Source: Clavibacter michiganensis
GTDB lineage: Bacteria > Actinomycetota > Actinomycetes > Actinomycetales > Microbacteriaceae
Assembly (NCBI GenBank): GCA_002150995.1
Contig: MDHJ01000001.1
Coordinates: 248,001 to 312,000 of the forward strand
Direction: 5' to 3'
DNA length: 64,000 nt
Under the pieces are notes generated by a model. It did no database searches, had not been told where the DNA came from, and was given only the letters and a program-made list of their open reading frames with translations. The position numbers and the translations under genes were made by a program. Shown here one piece after another: positions 36,457 through 44,391 of this stretch; position 1 is the first letter of the stretch; every line of letters starts with the position of its first letter.

Positions 36457-37403
36457 CCGCACCCGTGATCACCCGGCTGGAGGGCGCCGTCGCGTCCCCC
36501 GCCCGCACCGCCGTGCGCGACCGCGGCGGCATGGCCAGGCGGCGGCGCCGCACCGGCATGCTCCTCGTGCTGCCCGCCGTCGCGATGCTCGTCACGTTCT
36601 TCATCTGGCCGCTGATGCGGACGGTCGCCATGTCGACGTACACGTGGCCGCTCCTCGGCAACCGCGCCTTCACCGGCCTCGCCAACTACGTCGAGGCGTT
36701 CCAGGACCAGGCGTTCCTCCGCGCGGTCGGCTTCACGCTCGTCTACACGGCGGTCGTGACCCCGGTGCTGCTCGTCATCGGCTTCGCGCTGGTGCTCCTC
36801 ATCCAGCGCCGCACGCGCGCGGCCCGCGTGTTCCAGTCGGTCTTCTTCCTGCCGGTCGTGGTGGGCCTCGCCTCCGCGAGCTACCTCTTCCTCTTCATGT
36901 GGCAGCCGGTGATCGGGCCGACCATGACGGCCCTCGCGGGCCTCGGGATCGTCGACGTCTCGACCAACATGTTCGGCGGCCCCGTGACCGCGTTCCTCGT
37001 GGTGGTGAGCATGGTCGCGTGGAAGTCGGCGGGGCTGCAGATGCTGCTCCTGCTCTCGGGCTTCCAGTCGATCCCGCAGGAGGTGAACGAGGCCGCCGAG
37101 GTGGACGGCTCCACCCGCTGGCAGCGCTTCGTCTACATCACGCTCCCGCTGCTGCGGCCGACCCTGGCGCTCGTGCTGGTGTTCAGCGTCGCCGGGTCGC
37201 TGCTGGCGTTCGACCAGTTCTACATCATGACCGCGGGCGGGCCGGACAACGGCACGATCACGGCCGTGTACGAGATCTACCGCTCGTCCTTCATCCGGCT
37301 CGACCTCGGCTACGGGGCCGCGCTCTCCATCATCCTCATGGTCGTCCTCGGCCTCGTCAGCGCAGCGCAGATGCTGCTCCTCAGGAACTCGGACCACGCA
37401 TGA
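36453..37403 (+). CDS. Sugar ABC transporter permease (MalF type)
   Basis: 316 residues, six membrane segments beginning TGMLLVLPAVAMLVTFFIWPLM. The coupling loop is EVNEAAEVDGSTRWQRFVYITLPLLRP. The GTG start at 36453 overlaps the binding-protein stop (GTGA). Works with the next permease as the channel of a CUT1 importer; no ATPase gene is present in the operon. Confidence 0.92.
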   Translation: MTAPVITRLEGAVASPARTAVRDRGGMARRRRRTGMLLVLPAVAMLVTFFIWPLMRTVAMSTYTWPLLGNRAFTGLANYVEAFQDQAFLRAVGFTLVYTAVVTPVLLVIGFALVLLIQRRTRAARVFQSVFFLPVVVGLASASYLFLFMWQPVIGPTMTALAGLGIVDVSTNMFGGPVTAFLVVVSMVAWKSAGLQMLLLLSGFQSIPQEVNEAAEVDGSTRWQRFVYITLPLLRPTLALVLVFSVAGSLLAFDQFYIMTAGGPDNGTITAVYEIYRSSFIRLDLGYGAALSIILMVVLGLVSAAQMLLLRNSDHA

Positions 37404-38305
37404 GCACCCAGGCCCCCGCCCGTCCCGCCTCGCCCGCCGACGCCCCGCGCGGACCGGCGCCCACCGTGCGGGGCCGGGACGCCCGCGGCCTCGGCGCCGT
37501 CCGCGCCTCCATGCCGCGCGTCGCCTGGTACGCCGCGTGCGCCTGCGTGGCGCTGCTGTTCCTCTACCCGCTCGGGATCATGCTCGGCACCGCGCTCACG
37601 GCGCCGGACGGCACGGTCGGCCTCGGCAACCTGCAGCGGCTGCTCACGCCCACCGGCGGGCTCGACCTCGTGACGAGCCTCCGCAACAGCGTGTTCGTGT
37701 CGCTGCTGGTCACCGCGCTCACGGTCGTGGTGTCGACGCTCGCCGGCTACGCGTTCGCGCGGCTGCCGTTCCGCGGGAGCGACGTGGTGTTCTTCCTGGT
37801 GCTGATCACGTTCATGATCCCGTTCCAGGCGATCATCACGCCGCTGTTCCTGACGCTCATCGAGCTCGACCTCGACAACAGCCTCGTGGGCCTCTCGCTG
37901 GTGCTCGCCACCTTCAACCTGCCGTTCGGGATCTTCCTCATGCGGAACTCCTTCGCAGCGGTGCCCGCGAGCCTCGAGGAGGCGGCCCTCATCGACGGCA
38001 ACACGCCGCTCCAGGCGATGCGCCGGGTGATGCTGCCCATCGCGATCCCCGGCGTCGTGTCCACCGCCCTCCTCACGTTCTTCTCGGCGTGGAACGACTT
38101 CTTCGCGACGCTCATCCTCATCACCGACCAGAGCCTGTACACGCTGCCGGTGAGCCTCAACATCCTCTCCGCGGGGCAGAACAACACGGTCGACTGGGGC
38201 CTGATGCAGACGGGCGTCGCGGTCACGGTGATCCCGTGCGTCGTGCTGTACCTGCTGCTCCAGCGCTACTACGTGGCCGGCCTCATCAGCGGCGCGGTCA
38301 AGTAG
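37400..38305 (+). CDS. Sugar ABC transporter permease (MalG type)
   Basis: 301 residues with a ~35-residue cytoplasmic leader and six helices; coupling loop ASLEEAALIDGNTPLQAM then LPIAIPG. The ATG overlaps the previous stop (ATGA). Ends with the LLQRYYVAGLISGAVK tail typical of this subunit. Confidence 0.92.
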   Translation: MSTQAPARPASPADAPRGPAPTVRGRDARGLGAVRASMPRVAWYAACACVALLFLYPLGIMLGTALTAPDGTVGLGNLQRLLTPTGGLDLVTSLRNSVFVSLLVTALTVVVSTLAGYAFARLPFRGSDVVFFLVLITFMIPFQAIITPLFLTLIELDLDNSLVGLSLVLATFNLPFGIFLMRNSFAAVPASLEEAALIDGNTPLQAMRRVMLPIAIPGVVSTALLTFFSAWNDFFATLILITDQSLYTLPVSLNILSAGQNNTVDWGLMQTGVAVTVIPCVVLYLLLQRYYVAGLISGAVK

Positions 38306-38397
38306 GCGGGCCGCGCCGCCCCCGCGTGCGAGGCTGGGGCGGCGCACCCGACGCCCGCACGGTCGGACGGGCGGCGCCGGGATGCGAGGGGGAGCGG

Positions 38398-39423
38398 ATG
38401 GCGGCCACGATGAGCGACGTCGCGCGGGCCGCGGGCGTCTCCGTCAAGACCGTCAGCAACTTCTTCAACGGCTACCCGTACATGCGCGACGGCACCCGCG
38501 CGCGGATCGAGGCGGCGGTCGCCGAGCTCGGCTACCGCATGAACGCGTCGGCCCGGAGCCTCCGCTCGGGCCGCTCGCGCATGATCGCGCTCGTCATCCC
38601 CGAGCTCGACAGCGCCTACCTCGCGCCCCTCGCGCAGGACGTCATCGACGCCGCCGACGAGCTCGGCCTGTCGGTGCTGGTGGAGACCACCGCCGGCCGG
38701 CGCGACCGCGAGATCGGCGCGCTCTCGGGCCTGCACCGGCAGGTGCTCGACGGCGTGATCTACGAGCCGCTGGCCCTGCACCAGGAGGACGTGGGATCCA
38801 TCGACCCGGGCATGCCGCTCGTGATGATCGGGCAGCGCTTCCTCGAGGGGCTCGCGGACCAGGTGCTCATCGCCGACCGGGACGCCGCGCACGCCGCCGT
38901 CGCGCACCTCGTCGCGACCGGGCGGCGCCGCGTCGCCCTCATCGGCGCGCGCGACGCCGGGGAGCCCGCCGGCTCCGCGCTGCGGCTCCGCGGCGCGGAG
39001 GAGGCGCTGACCGCCGCCGGCATCGTCCCCGACCCGCGCCTCCGGGCGGATCCCGGCCCCTGGCGCCGCGAGGGCGGCGCCGCCGCGACGGCGCGGCTCC
39101 TCGACGAGGGGGTCGCGTTCGACGCCGTCTTCGGCTTCAACGACTCGATCGCGCTCGGCGCCCAGTGGATGCTGCAGGAGCGCGGCCTCCGCGTGCCCGA
39201 GGACGTGGCGGTCGCGGGACTCGACGACACGGCCGACTCCCGCTTCGCCCAGCCGCCGCTCACCACGGTGTCGCCCGGTCGCCGCGCCATCGCCCGCCGC
39301 GCGGTCGCCATGCTCGCCGAGCGCATCGAGCACGGCGCCGAGGCGGGCCCCTTCCGCAGCGAGACGATGGGCTTCGAGCTGATCGTCCGCGGGTCGACCG
39401 TGCCGCGCGGCGGCGCGGGCTAG
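38398..39423 (+). CDS. LacI family transcriptional regulator
   Basis: 341-residue repressor with the full LacI layout: helix-turn-helix and hinge (TMSDVARAAGVSVKTVSNFFN...LGYRMNASARSLRSG) and a periplasmic-binding-like effector domain ending VRGSTVPRG. ATG at 38398 is preceded by GAGGGGGAG; a second ATG four codons on is an alternative. It follows the ABC operon by 92 bases and probably represses it through the TACATCGATG sites at 35060-35093. Its stop overlaps that of the convergent LacI gene. Confidence 0.92.
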   Translation: MAATMSDVARAAGVSVKTVSNFFNGYPYMRDGTRARIEAAVAELGYRMNASARSLRSGRSRMIALVIPELDSAYLAPLAQDVIDAADELGLSVLVETTAGRRDREIGALSGLHRQVLDGVIYEPLALHQEDVGSIDPGMPLVMIGQRFLEGLADQVLIADRDAAHAAVAHLVATGRRRVALIGARDAGEPAGSALRLRGAEEALTAAGIVPDPRLRADPGPWRREGGAAATARLLDEGVAFDAVFGFNDSIALGAQWMLQERGLRVPEDVAVAGLDDTADSRFAQPPLTTVSPGRRAIARRAVAMLAERIEHGAEAGPFRSETMGFELIVRGSTVPRGGAG

Positions 39424-40484
39424 GAGGTCGGCGCCGGGGCGGCGGGCGCCGGGCCGGCCGGTGCGGTCCCGGCCTCCATGGGCCCCGCGCACCCGCACGA
39501 CCGGCCGACGACCAGCGTCGGGGTGAACGACGCGTGGTGCGGGGCGCGGTCGGGATCCGGCGCGACGATCCGCGCCACGGCCTCCTCCGCCATCTCGTCG
39601 ACCGGCTGCCGCACGACCGTCAGCCGCGGCGTCGCGTACTCGGCCTCGTCGGTGCCGTCGAAGGACACGACGGCGACGTCCTCGGGCACGCGGAGGCCGA
39701 GCTCCCCGAGCGCCCGCAGGGCGCCGACGGCCTGCATGTCGGAGCTCGCGAACAGGGCGGTCGGGCGGTCGGCGCCGCCGAAGAGCCGCAGGGCGCCGCG
39801 GTAGCCGCCGGCGCGCGTGAAGGGCTCGCGGGCGAGGGGGCCGTCCGGCAGGCCCGCGGCGCGCGTGGCGTCCTGCCAGCCGTGCTCGCGGACCTCGCCC
39901 TCGGGGCCGCCGACGATCAGCGCGATCCGCGCGTGGCCGTGCTCCACGAGGTGCGCGACGCCGACCCGGGCGCCCTCGCGGGCGTCCACGCCCACGGTCT
40001 CGACGCCCTCGAACGCGTCGAAGGTGTTGAGGAGGACGACCGGGGCGCCGAGGGCGGCGAGGTCGTCGGCGAGGCTGCTGCGCTGGGCCGTGCTGACGAT
40101 GATCCCGTCCACCTGCCGCGCGGTGAGCGAGCGCATCAGGGTCCGCTCCCGCCGCGGGTCGCTGCCGCTGTCCACGAGCAGCACCGCGTGGCCGCGCCGG
40201 GCCGCGGCGCGCTCCACGGCGACCGCCAGCTCCGCGAAGAGGGGGTTGCCGATCTCCGGCACGACGAGGCCGAGCATCTGCGTGCTGCCGGTGCGGAGGG
40301 CCCGGGCGCTCGCGTTCGGCCGGTAGCCGAGGACGCGGATCGCCTCGCTGACCCGCGCCGCGGTCGCCGCCGCGACGGGCCGGGGGCCGCCGTTGACGAC
40401 GTAGCTGACGACCGCCGTGGAGACGCCCGCGTACCGGGCGACGTCGGACCGCGTGACCTGGCCGCGGGGGGAGGGGGACGGCAT
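39420..40484 (-). CDS. LacI family transcriptional regulator
   Basis: 354 residues: helix-turn-helix TRSDVARYAGVSTAVVSYVVNGG, hinge YRPNASARALRTG, then an effector domain (LGLVVPEIGNPLFAELA; ALFASSDMQAVGALRA). The C terminus has an unusual Cys pair and a Pro/Ala-rich tail (GRSCGCAGPMEAGT...). It lies 48 bases after the Gfo/Idh gene on the same strand and is probably co-transcribed with it. Candidate operators with central CG lie upstream of that operon at 41876-41953. Confidence 0.92.
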   Translation of the reverse strand: MPSPSPRGQVTRSDVARYAGVSTAVVSYVVNGGPRPVAAATAARVSEAIRVLGYRPNASARALRTGSTQMLGLVVPEIGNPLFAELAVAVERAAARRGHAVLLVDSGSDPRRERTLMRSLTARQVDGIIVSTAQRSSLADDLAALGAPVVLLNTFDAFEGVETVGVDAREGARVGVAHLVEHGHARIALIVGGPEGEVREHGWQDATRAAGLPDGPLAREPFTRAGGYRGALRLFGGADRPTALFASSDMQAVGALRALGELGLRVPEDVAVVSFDGTDEAEYATPRLTVVRQPVDEMAEEAVARIVAPDPDRAPHHASFTPTLVVGRSCGCAGPMEAGTAPAGPAPAAPAPTS

Positions 40485-40532
40485 GCGCCTCGCTCCTCCC
40501 GCCCGGCCGGTCGGCGGGATCCTCAGGGGATC

Positions 40533-41774
40533 CTATTCCGCGGTGCCCGCGGGGGCGGTCGCCGAGGTGGTCGCGGCGGTGCTCGCCGGGGCGTCGCCGA
40601 AGTCCCGCACGTCGAGGCGCTCGCCGCCCTGGAGGGCGGAGCGGTGCGCGACGATGCCGGGCATCGTGTAGCGCGCCGCGACCCACGCGTTCACGGGCGG
40701 GAGCGTGCCATCGACGACCGCGCGCACGAAGTCGTCCACCAGGAAGTGGTGGCTGCCCTCGTGCCCGCTCGGGACGCCGTGGTACACCGCCGGCAGGCGG
40801 TCCTCGTCGTGCACGGGCGCGTAGCCGGAGACGAAGGCCTCCCGCAGCTCGGGCGCGATGTGGGCGAGCGAGGGGTCGTCGAGCGGCATGCTCGGCCGGG
40901 TGGTGAGCTCCTCCGAGATGTCGGTCACGTCCTGCTTGTCCTGCCAGACGCTCACGGTCGCGATCTGCTCGAGGCTCGCCTCGGTGCCGAAGTAGCGGAA
41001 GCGCGACTCCCGGATCTGCGACGGGTAGCCCACGCGGCGCATCTCGTTGATCCGCATGATGCCCCCGTCGTCCAGCTCGAACAGCGCGGTCGCGTTGGAG
41101 AAGTCGTTGCCGAACTGGCTCACCTCGCGGTCGAAGACCCCGTCGCCGCGGTCGTCGCGCACGCCGATGCAGCTGACGCTGACCGCGTGGCCGGGGATGG
41201 CGCCGAGCACGCCGCCGATGGAGTGCGTCGGGTAGTGCATGGGCGGGTAGCTGGCCGTGCGCTTCCAGTCGTCGCCGCCGCTGTACTGGTACGCGGCGTA
41301 GAAGCCGAGGTCCATGTCGTGGACGTAGTCGCCCTCCGCGTAGAAGATCCGGCCGAACGCGCCCTCGGCGACCTTCTTGCGGGCGAACACGGTGGCGGGG
41401 TTGTAGTAGCTCGTCTCGCCCATCATGTAGGTGAGCCCGGTCTCGCGGACGGCCTCGATGATCTCCGCGATCTCCTCCTCGGAGACGGCCATGGGCACCG
41501 CGGAGTACACGTGCTTGCCGGCGCGGAGGGCGCGCACGACGAGCGGACCGTGCGTCCAGCGCTGCGTGAACAGGGCGACCGCGTCGACGTCGGACTCGAG
41601 CAGCGCGTCGAACGACGCGACGGCGCCGTCGAGCCCCTCGCGGGCGACGAGCTCCTCCGCGCGCTCGGGCAGGAGGTCCGTGATGAGGACCCGGTCGACG
41701 TCGGGGTGGATCCTGAAGAGCTTGGCGAACTGCCCGGCGAACTGCCCGGCGCCGACGATCCCGAGGGAGAGCAT
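40533..41774 (-). CDS. Gfo/Idh/MocA family oxidoreductase
   Basis: NAD(P)-dependent sugar oxidoreductase, 413 residues. Rossmann fold at LGIVGAGQFAGQFAKLF, the EKP-like motif is altered: AGKHVYSAVPMAVS replaces the common H-V-x-x-E-K-P, so the usual Lys is absent at that place. C-terminal alpha/beta domain includes HYPTHSIGGVLGAIPG. ATG 41774 has GAAAGG six bases upstream; the upstream ATG at 41801 lacks a site. Located between GH27 and a LacI gene on the same strand, it probably handles a sugar released by GH27 or GH36. Substrate unknown. Confidence 0.9.
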   Translation of the reverse strand: MLSLGIVGAGQFAGQFAKLFRIHPDVDRVLITDLLPERAEELVAREGLDGAVASFDALLESDVDAVALFTQRWTHGPLVVRALRAGKHVYSAVPMAVSEEEIAEIIEAVRETGLTYMMGETSYYNPATVFARKKVAEGAFGRIFYAEGDYVHDMDLGFYAAYQYSGGDDWKRTASYPPMHYPTHSIGGVLGAIPGHAVSVSCIGVRDDRGDGVFDREVSQFGNDFSNATALFELDDGGIMRINEMRRVGYPSQIRESRFRYFGTEASLEQIATVSVWQDKQDVTDISEELTTRPSMPLDDPSLAHIAPELREAFVSGYAPVHDEDRLPAVYHGVPSGHEGSHHFLVDDFVRAVVDGTLPPVNAWVAARYTMPGIVAHRSALQGGERLDVRDFGDAPASTAATTSATAPAGTAE

Positions 41775-41875
41775 GGACGGCCTTTCGGTGGTGAGCGTCA
41801 TCGCTCGGTGGGTGCGGGAGGCGCCGGCCGGCATCGTCCCCGGATGCGGCGCCTCCCCAGTGTGACGGTCCTGGT

Positions 41876-41887
41876 CTACTCGTGTAA
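41876..41887. promoter_or_regulatory. LacI-type operator, weaker copy (CTACTCGTGTAA)
   Basis: Central-CG element next to a minus-strand -35-like TTTACA, upstream of the Gfo/Idh-LacI operon. It shares CTACTCG with the better palindrome 66 bases away at 41942-41953. Confidence 0.4.
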
Positions 41888-41941
41888 ACCCCGAATGCCC
41901 GCCGATTTGTCGGCGAGGTGCCATGCAGTCGGCGGATGGCG

Positions 41942-41953
41942 CTATTCGAGTAG
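41942..41953. promoter_or_regulatory. LacI-type operator CTATTCGAGTAG
   Basis: Twelve-base palindrome with central CG and one mismatched pair, in an AT-richer patch just past the 3' end of the GH27 gene and upstream of the Gfo/Idh-LacI operon. Probably bound by the LacI encoded at the end of that operon. Confidence 0.45.
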
Positions 41954-41960
41954 AACGGGA

Positions 41961-43229
41961 TCAGGCGGCATCGAAGCGCAGCACGCGGGATCCATGGGCC
42001 GGCACGTCGAGCACGAGCGCGTCGCCGTCCACCGCCACGCGCGATCCCGTCCACGCGTCGGTCCAGGAGCCCGCCTCCCCGGGTCGCACGCCGACGGAGG
42101 TCACGGGCACGCGGTGCTCCGCCGGTGCGTCGCCCAGGTGGAACACGGCCGCGTACCGGGCGTCCGCGTCCGTCGCCACGGCCGTCCACACGACCAGGTC
42201 GCCCTCGCGGACGACCTCCCGGTTGCCCTCGGAGCGCTGCAGGATCCGGATCGTGTCCGGCACGGTCAGCAGCGCGATCGTCTCCGGGCGGCTCCGCGGG
42301 AGGTCGCCGCCGTACATGAGGGGCGACCTCGACATGATCCACAGGCTCATCAGGGTGCGCTGCTCCTCGAGCGTCAGCCGGCTGTCGCGGTCCTCGCCGC
42401 GCTCGGCCCGGATCCCGATGCGCCCGAGCGGCAGCATGTCGGCGTCCGCCCACCCGCCCGCGCGCTGGAACGGCGCCCAGCGGGCCATGCGCGCGAACTG
42501 GTCGTGCACGTCGCTCCACCGGTCCCACAGGTCGTCGGACACGCGCCACATCTCGGCCGAGACGCGCAGGTGGTCGAGGTGCGCGGTGGACAGGTGGGTG
42601 CCGGGGGAGAGGCTCAGCACGATGTCGCGCCCGCTCCGCTCGATGGCCCGGTGGTACGCGGCGATCTCGCGGTGGTGGTACGGGCTGAGCATGTCGTCGG
42701 CCTTCACGAGGTCGACGCCCCATGCCGCGAACTGCGCCAGCTGCCCGTCGTAGTACGCCTGCGCGTCGGGGTGGTCGTGGTCGAGGCCGTAGTTGTCGGG
42801 GTTCCAGGCGCAGACGGAGGAGGTGTCCGCGATCCGGGAGGCGGTGCTGCCGGTCCCCTCCACGGGGAGGTCCAGCTGCACGGCCCGGCGCGGGATCCCC
42901 CGCATGATGTGGATGCCGAACCGCAGGCCCAGGTCGTGGACGGCCCGGGCGAGCGGCCCGAAGCCCGCCCCGCCCGCGGCCGACGGGAAGCGGTTGACGG
43001 CGGGCATCTGCCGCCCGAAGCCGTCGAGCTCGACGGGCGGGTCCTCGTTGTAGCCGCCCGCGCGGGCGGTCGGCTCGTACCACTGGATGTCGACGACCAC
43101 GGTGTCCCAGCCGGAGGGGAGGAGGTGCTCCGCCATGAAGCGCGCGTTGGCGAGGACCTCCTCCTCGGTCACGGTCGTGCCGTAGCTGTCCCAGCTGTTC
43201 CATCCCATGGGGGGCGTGAGGGCGGTCAT
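41961..43229 (-). CDS. GH27 family glycosidase (alpha-galactosidase-like)
   Basis: Retaining family 27 enzyme of 422 residues: starts TPPMGWNSWDSYG (the family hallmark), nucleophile Asp178 in VDLVKADDM, acid/base Asp233 in RVSDDLWDRW, then the C-terminal beta domain. Family 27 includes alpha-galactosidases, alpha-N-acetylgalactosaminidases and beta-L-arabinopyranosidases; the specificity cannot be settled here. The Cys pattern around the nucleophile of eukaryotic members is missing. No signal peptide. Divergent from the LacI gene at 43349. Confidence 0.88.
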   Translation of the reverse strand: MTALTPPMGWNSWDSYGTTVTEEEVLANARFMAEHLLPSGWDTVVVDIQWYEPTARAGGYNEDPPVELDGFGRQMPAVNRFPSAAGGAGFGPLARAVHDLGLRFGIHIMRGIPRRAVQLDLPVEGTGSTASRIADTSSVCAWNPDNYGLDHDHPDAQAYYDGQLAQFAAWGVDLVKADDMLSPYHHREIAAYHRAIERSGRDIVLSLSPGTHLSTAHLDHLRVSAEMWRVSDDLWDRWSDVHDQFARMARWAPFQRAGGWADADMLPLGRIGIRAERGEDRDSRLTLEEQRTLMSLWIMSRSPLMYGGDLPRSRPETIALLTVPDTIRILQRSEGNREVVREGDLVVWTAVATDADARYAAVFHLGDAPAEHRVPVTSVGVRPGEAGSWTDAWTGSRVAVDGDALVLDVPAHGSRVLRFDAA

Positions 43230-43322
43230 CGGTGTCCTTCCGTCGTGCGGGTGGTCGGGATGCGGGGAATGCGGGATGCAGGGGCCGCGGGACGCGGGGA
43301 GCCCCCGCGGGCCGGTCGGCGG

Positions 43323-43334
43323 GAGAGCGCTCCC
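43323..43334. promoter_or_regulatory. Candidate LacI/CelR-type operator (GAGAGCGCTCCC)
   Basis: Near-palindrome around AGCGCT, 14 bases before the LacI start codon and in the divergent region with GH27. It resembles the GGGAGCGCTCCC operators known for actinobacterial CelR-type LacI proteins; autoregulation is inferred. Confidence 0.45.
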
Positions 43335-43348
43335 GCTACTGTCGGAGC

Positions 43349-44365
43349 ATGAGCGAGCCGCGACGCGCCAAGCAGCCCGGCCTCGCCGACGTCGCCCGGC
43401 TCGCCGGGGTCTCGAACGCCACCGCGTCGCGGGCGCTGAACGGCAGCCCGCAGGTGAGCGCGCGGCGGCGCGCCGCGGTCATGCGCGCGGTCGACGAGCT
43501 CGGCTACCGGCCGAACGAGGCCGCGCGGGCGCTGGTCAGCGGCCGGAACCGGCTCGTCGGCGTCCTCGCGGAGGACACGACGCGCTACGGCTTCGCCTCC
43601 ACGATCCAGGGGATCCAGGAGGCCGCCATCGCGCACGGCCTCCTCGTGACCGTCGCCGTGGTGCGCACCGGGCACGCGGACGACGCGCGCGAGGCCGTCG
43701 ACCTGCTGCTGCGGCTGCCGCTCGCGGGCGTGGTGGGGATCGAGTTCGACAGCCCCGTCAGCCGCGCGCTGGAGCTCCTGCCCGCCGACCTGCCCGTCGC
43801 ATCGGCCACGCTCATGGGCACGCACCTGTCGGGCGTGCCCCACGCGCACATCGACGACGAGGTCGGGGCGCGGCTCGCGACCCAGCACCTGCTCGACCTC
43901 GGCCACGCGACCGTGCACCACCTGAGCGTCGACCACCCGTCGGAGTCCGGGCGCGGGCGCACCCGCGCGTACCTGGAGACGCTCGCCCGGGCGGGGGCCC
44001 GCGCTCCCGAGGTGGCCATGACGGGGTGGCACCCGCTGCAGGCGCACGACGCGACCCAGCGGGCGCTCGACGACGGGGTGACGGCGCTGTTCTGCTTCAA
44101 CGACGACATCGCGCTGGGGTCGCTGCGGGCCCTCGCCGAGCGCGGGGTCCGAGTCCCGGAGGACGTGAGCGTCGTCGGCTTCGACGACGCGACCTACGCG
44201 CAGGTCCTCTCGCCCGCCCTCACGAGCGTGCGGATGGACTTCCGCGGTCTCGGCCGCGCGGTCCTCGAGCAGCTCGTGGCGCGGATCGAGGGGACGCCCG
44301 CCCCGCTCGAGGTCGACCTGCCCGCGCGGCTCATCGTGCGCGAGAGCACCGCGCCGCCCCGCTGA
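43349..44365 (+). CDS. LacI family transcriptional regulator
   Basis: 338 residues with helix-turn-helix GLADVARLAGVSNATASRALNG, hinge YRPNEAARALVSGRN and an effector domain ending LIVRESTAPPR, the textbook LacI end. The ATG at 43349 has GGAG almost touching it, so initiation may be weak or leaderless. It lies between divergent GH27 and convergent GH36 and probably controls one or both. Confidence 0.92.
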   Translation: MSEPRRAKQPGLADVARLAGVSNATASRALNGSPQVSARRRAAVMRAVDELGYRPNEAARALVSGRNRLVGVLAEDTTRYGFASTIQGIQEAAIAHGLLVTVAVVRTGHADDAREAVDLLLRLPLAGVVGIEFDSPVSRALELLPADLPVASATLMGTHLSGVPHAHIDDEVGARLATQHLLDLGHATVHHLSVDHPSESGRGRTRAYLETLARAGARAPEVAMTGWHPLQAHDATQRALDDGVTALFCFNDDIALGSLRALAERGVRVPEDVSVVGFDDATYAQVLSPALTSVRMDFRGLGRAVLEQLVARIEGTPAPLEVDLPARLIVRESTAPPR

Positions 44366-44391
44366 CGGAGCCCGTCGGGGGCGGCGCGGCA

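Noticed and set aside
38269-43203. 1644- and 1656-codon open frames on both strands over the LacI/Gfo-Idh/GH27 genes
   Set aside because: GC-driven shadows; the genuine frames carry clear HTH, Rossmann and GH27 motifs.
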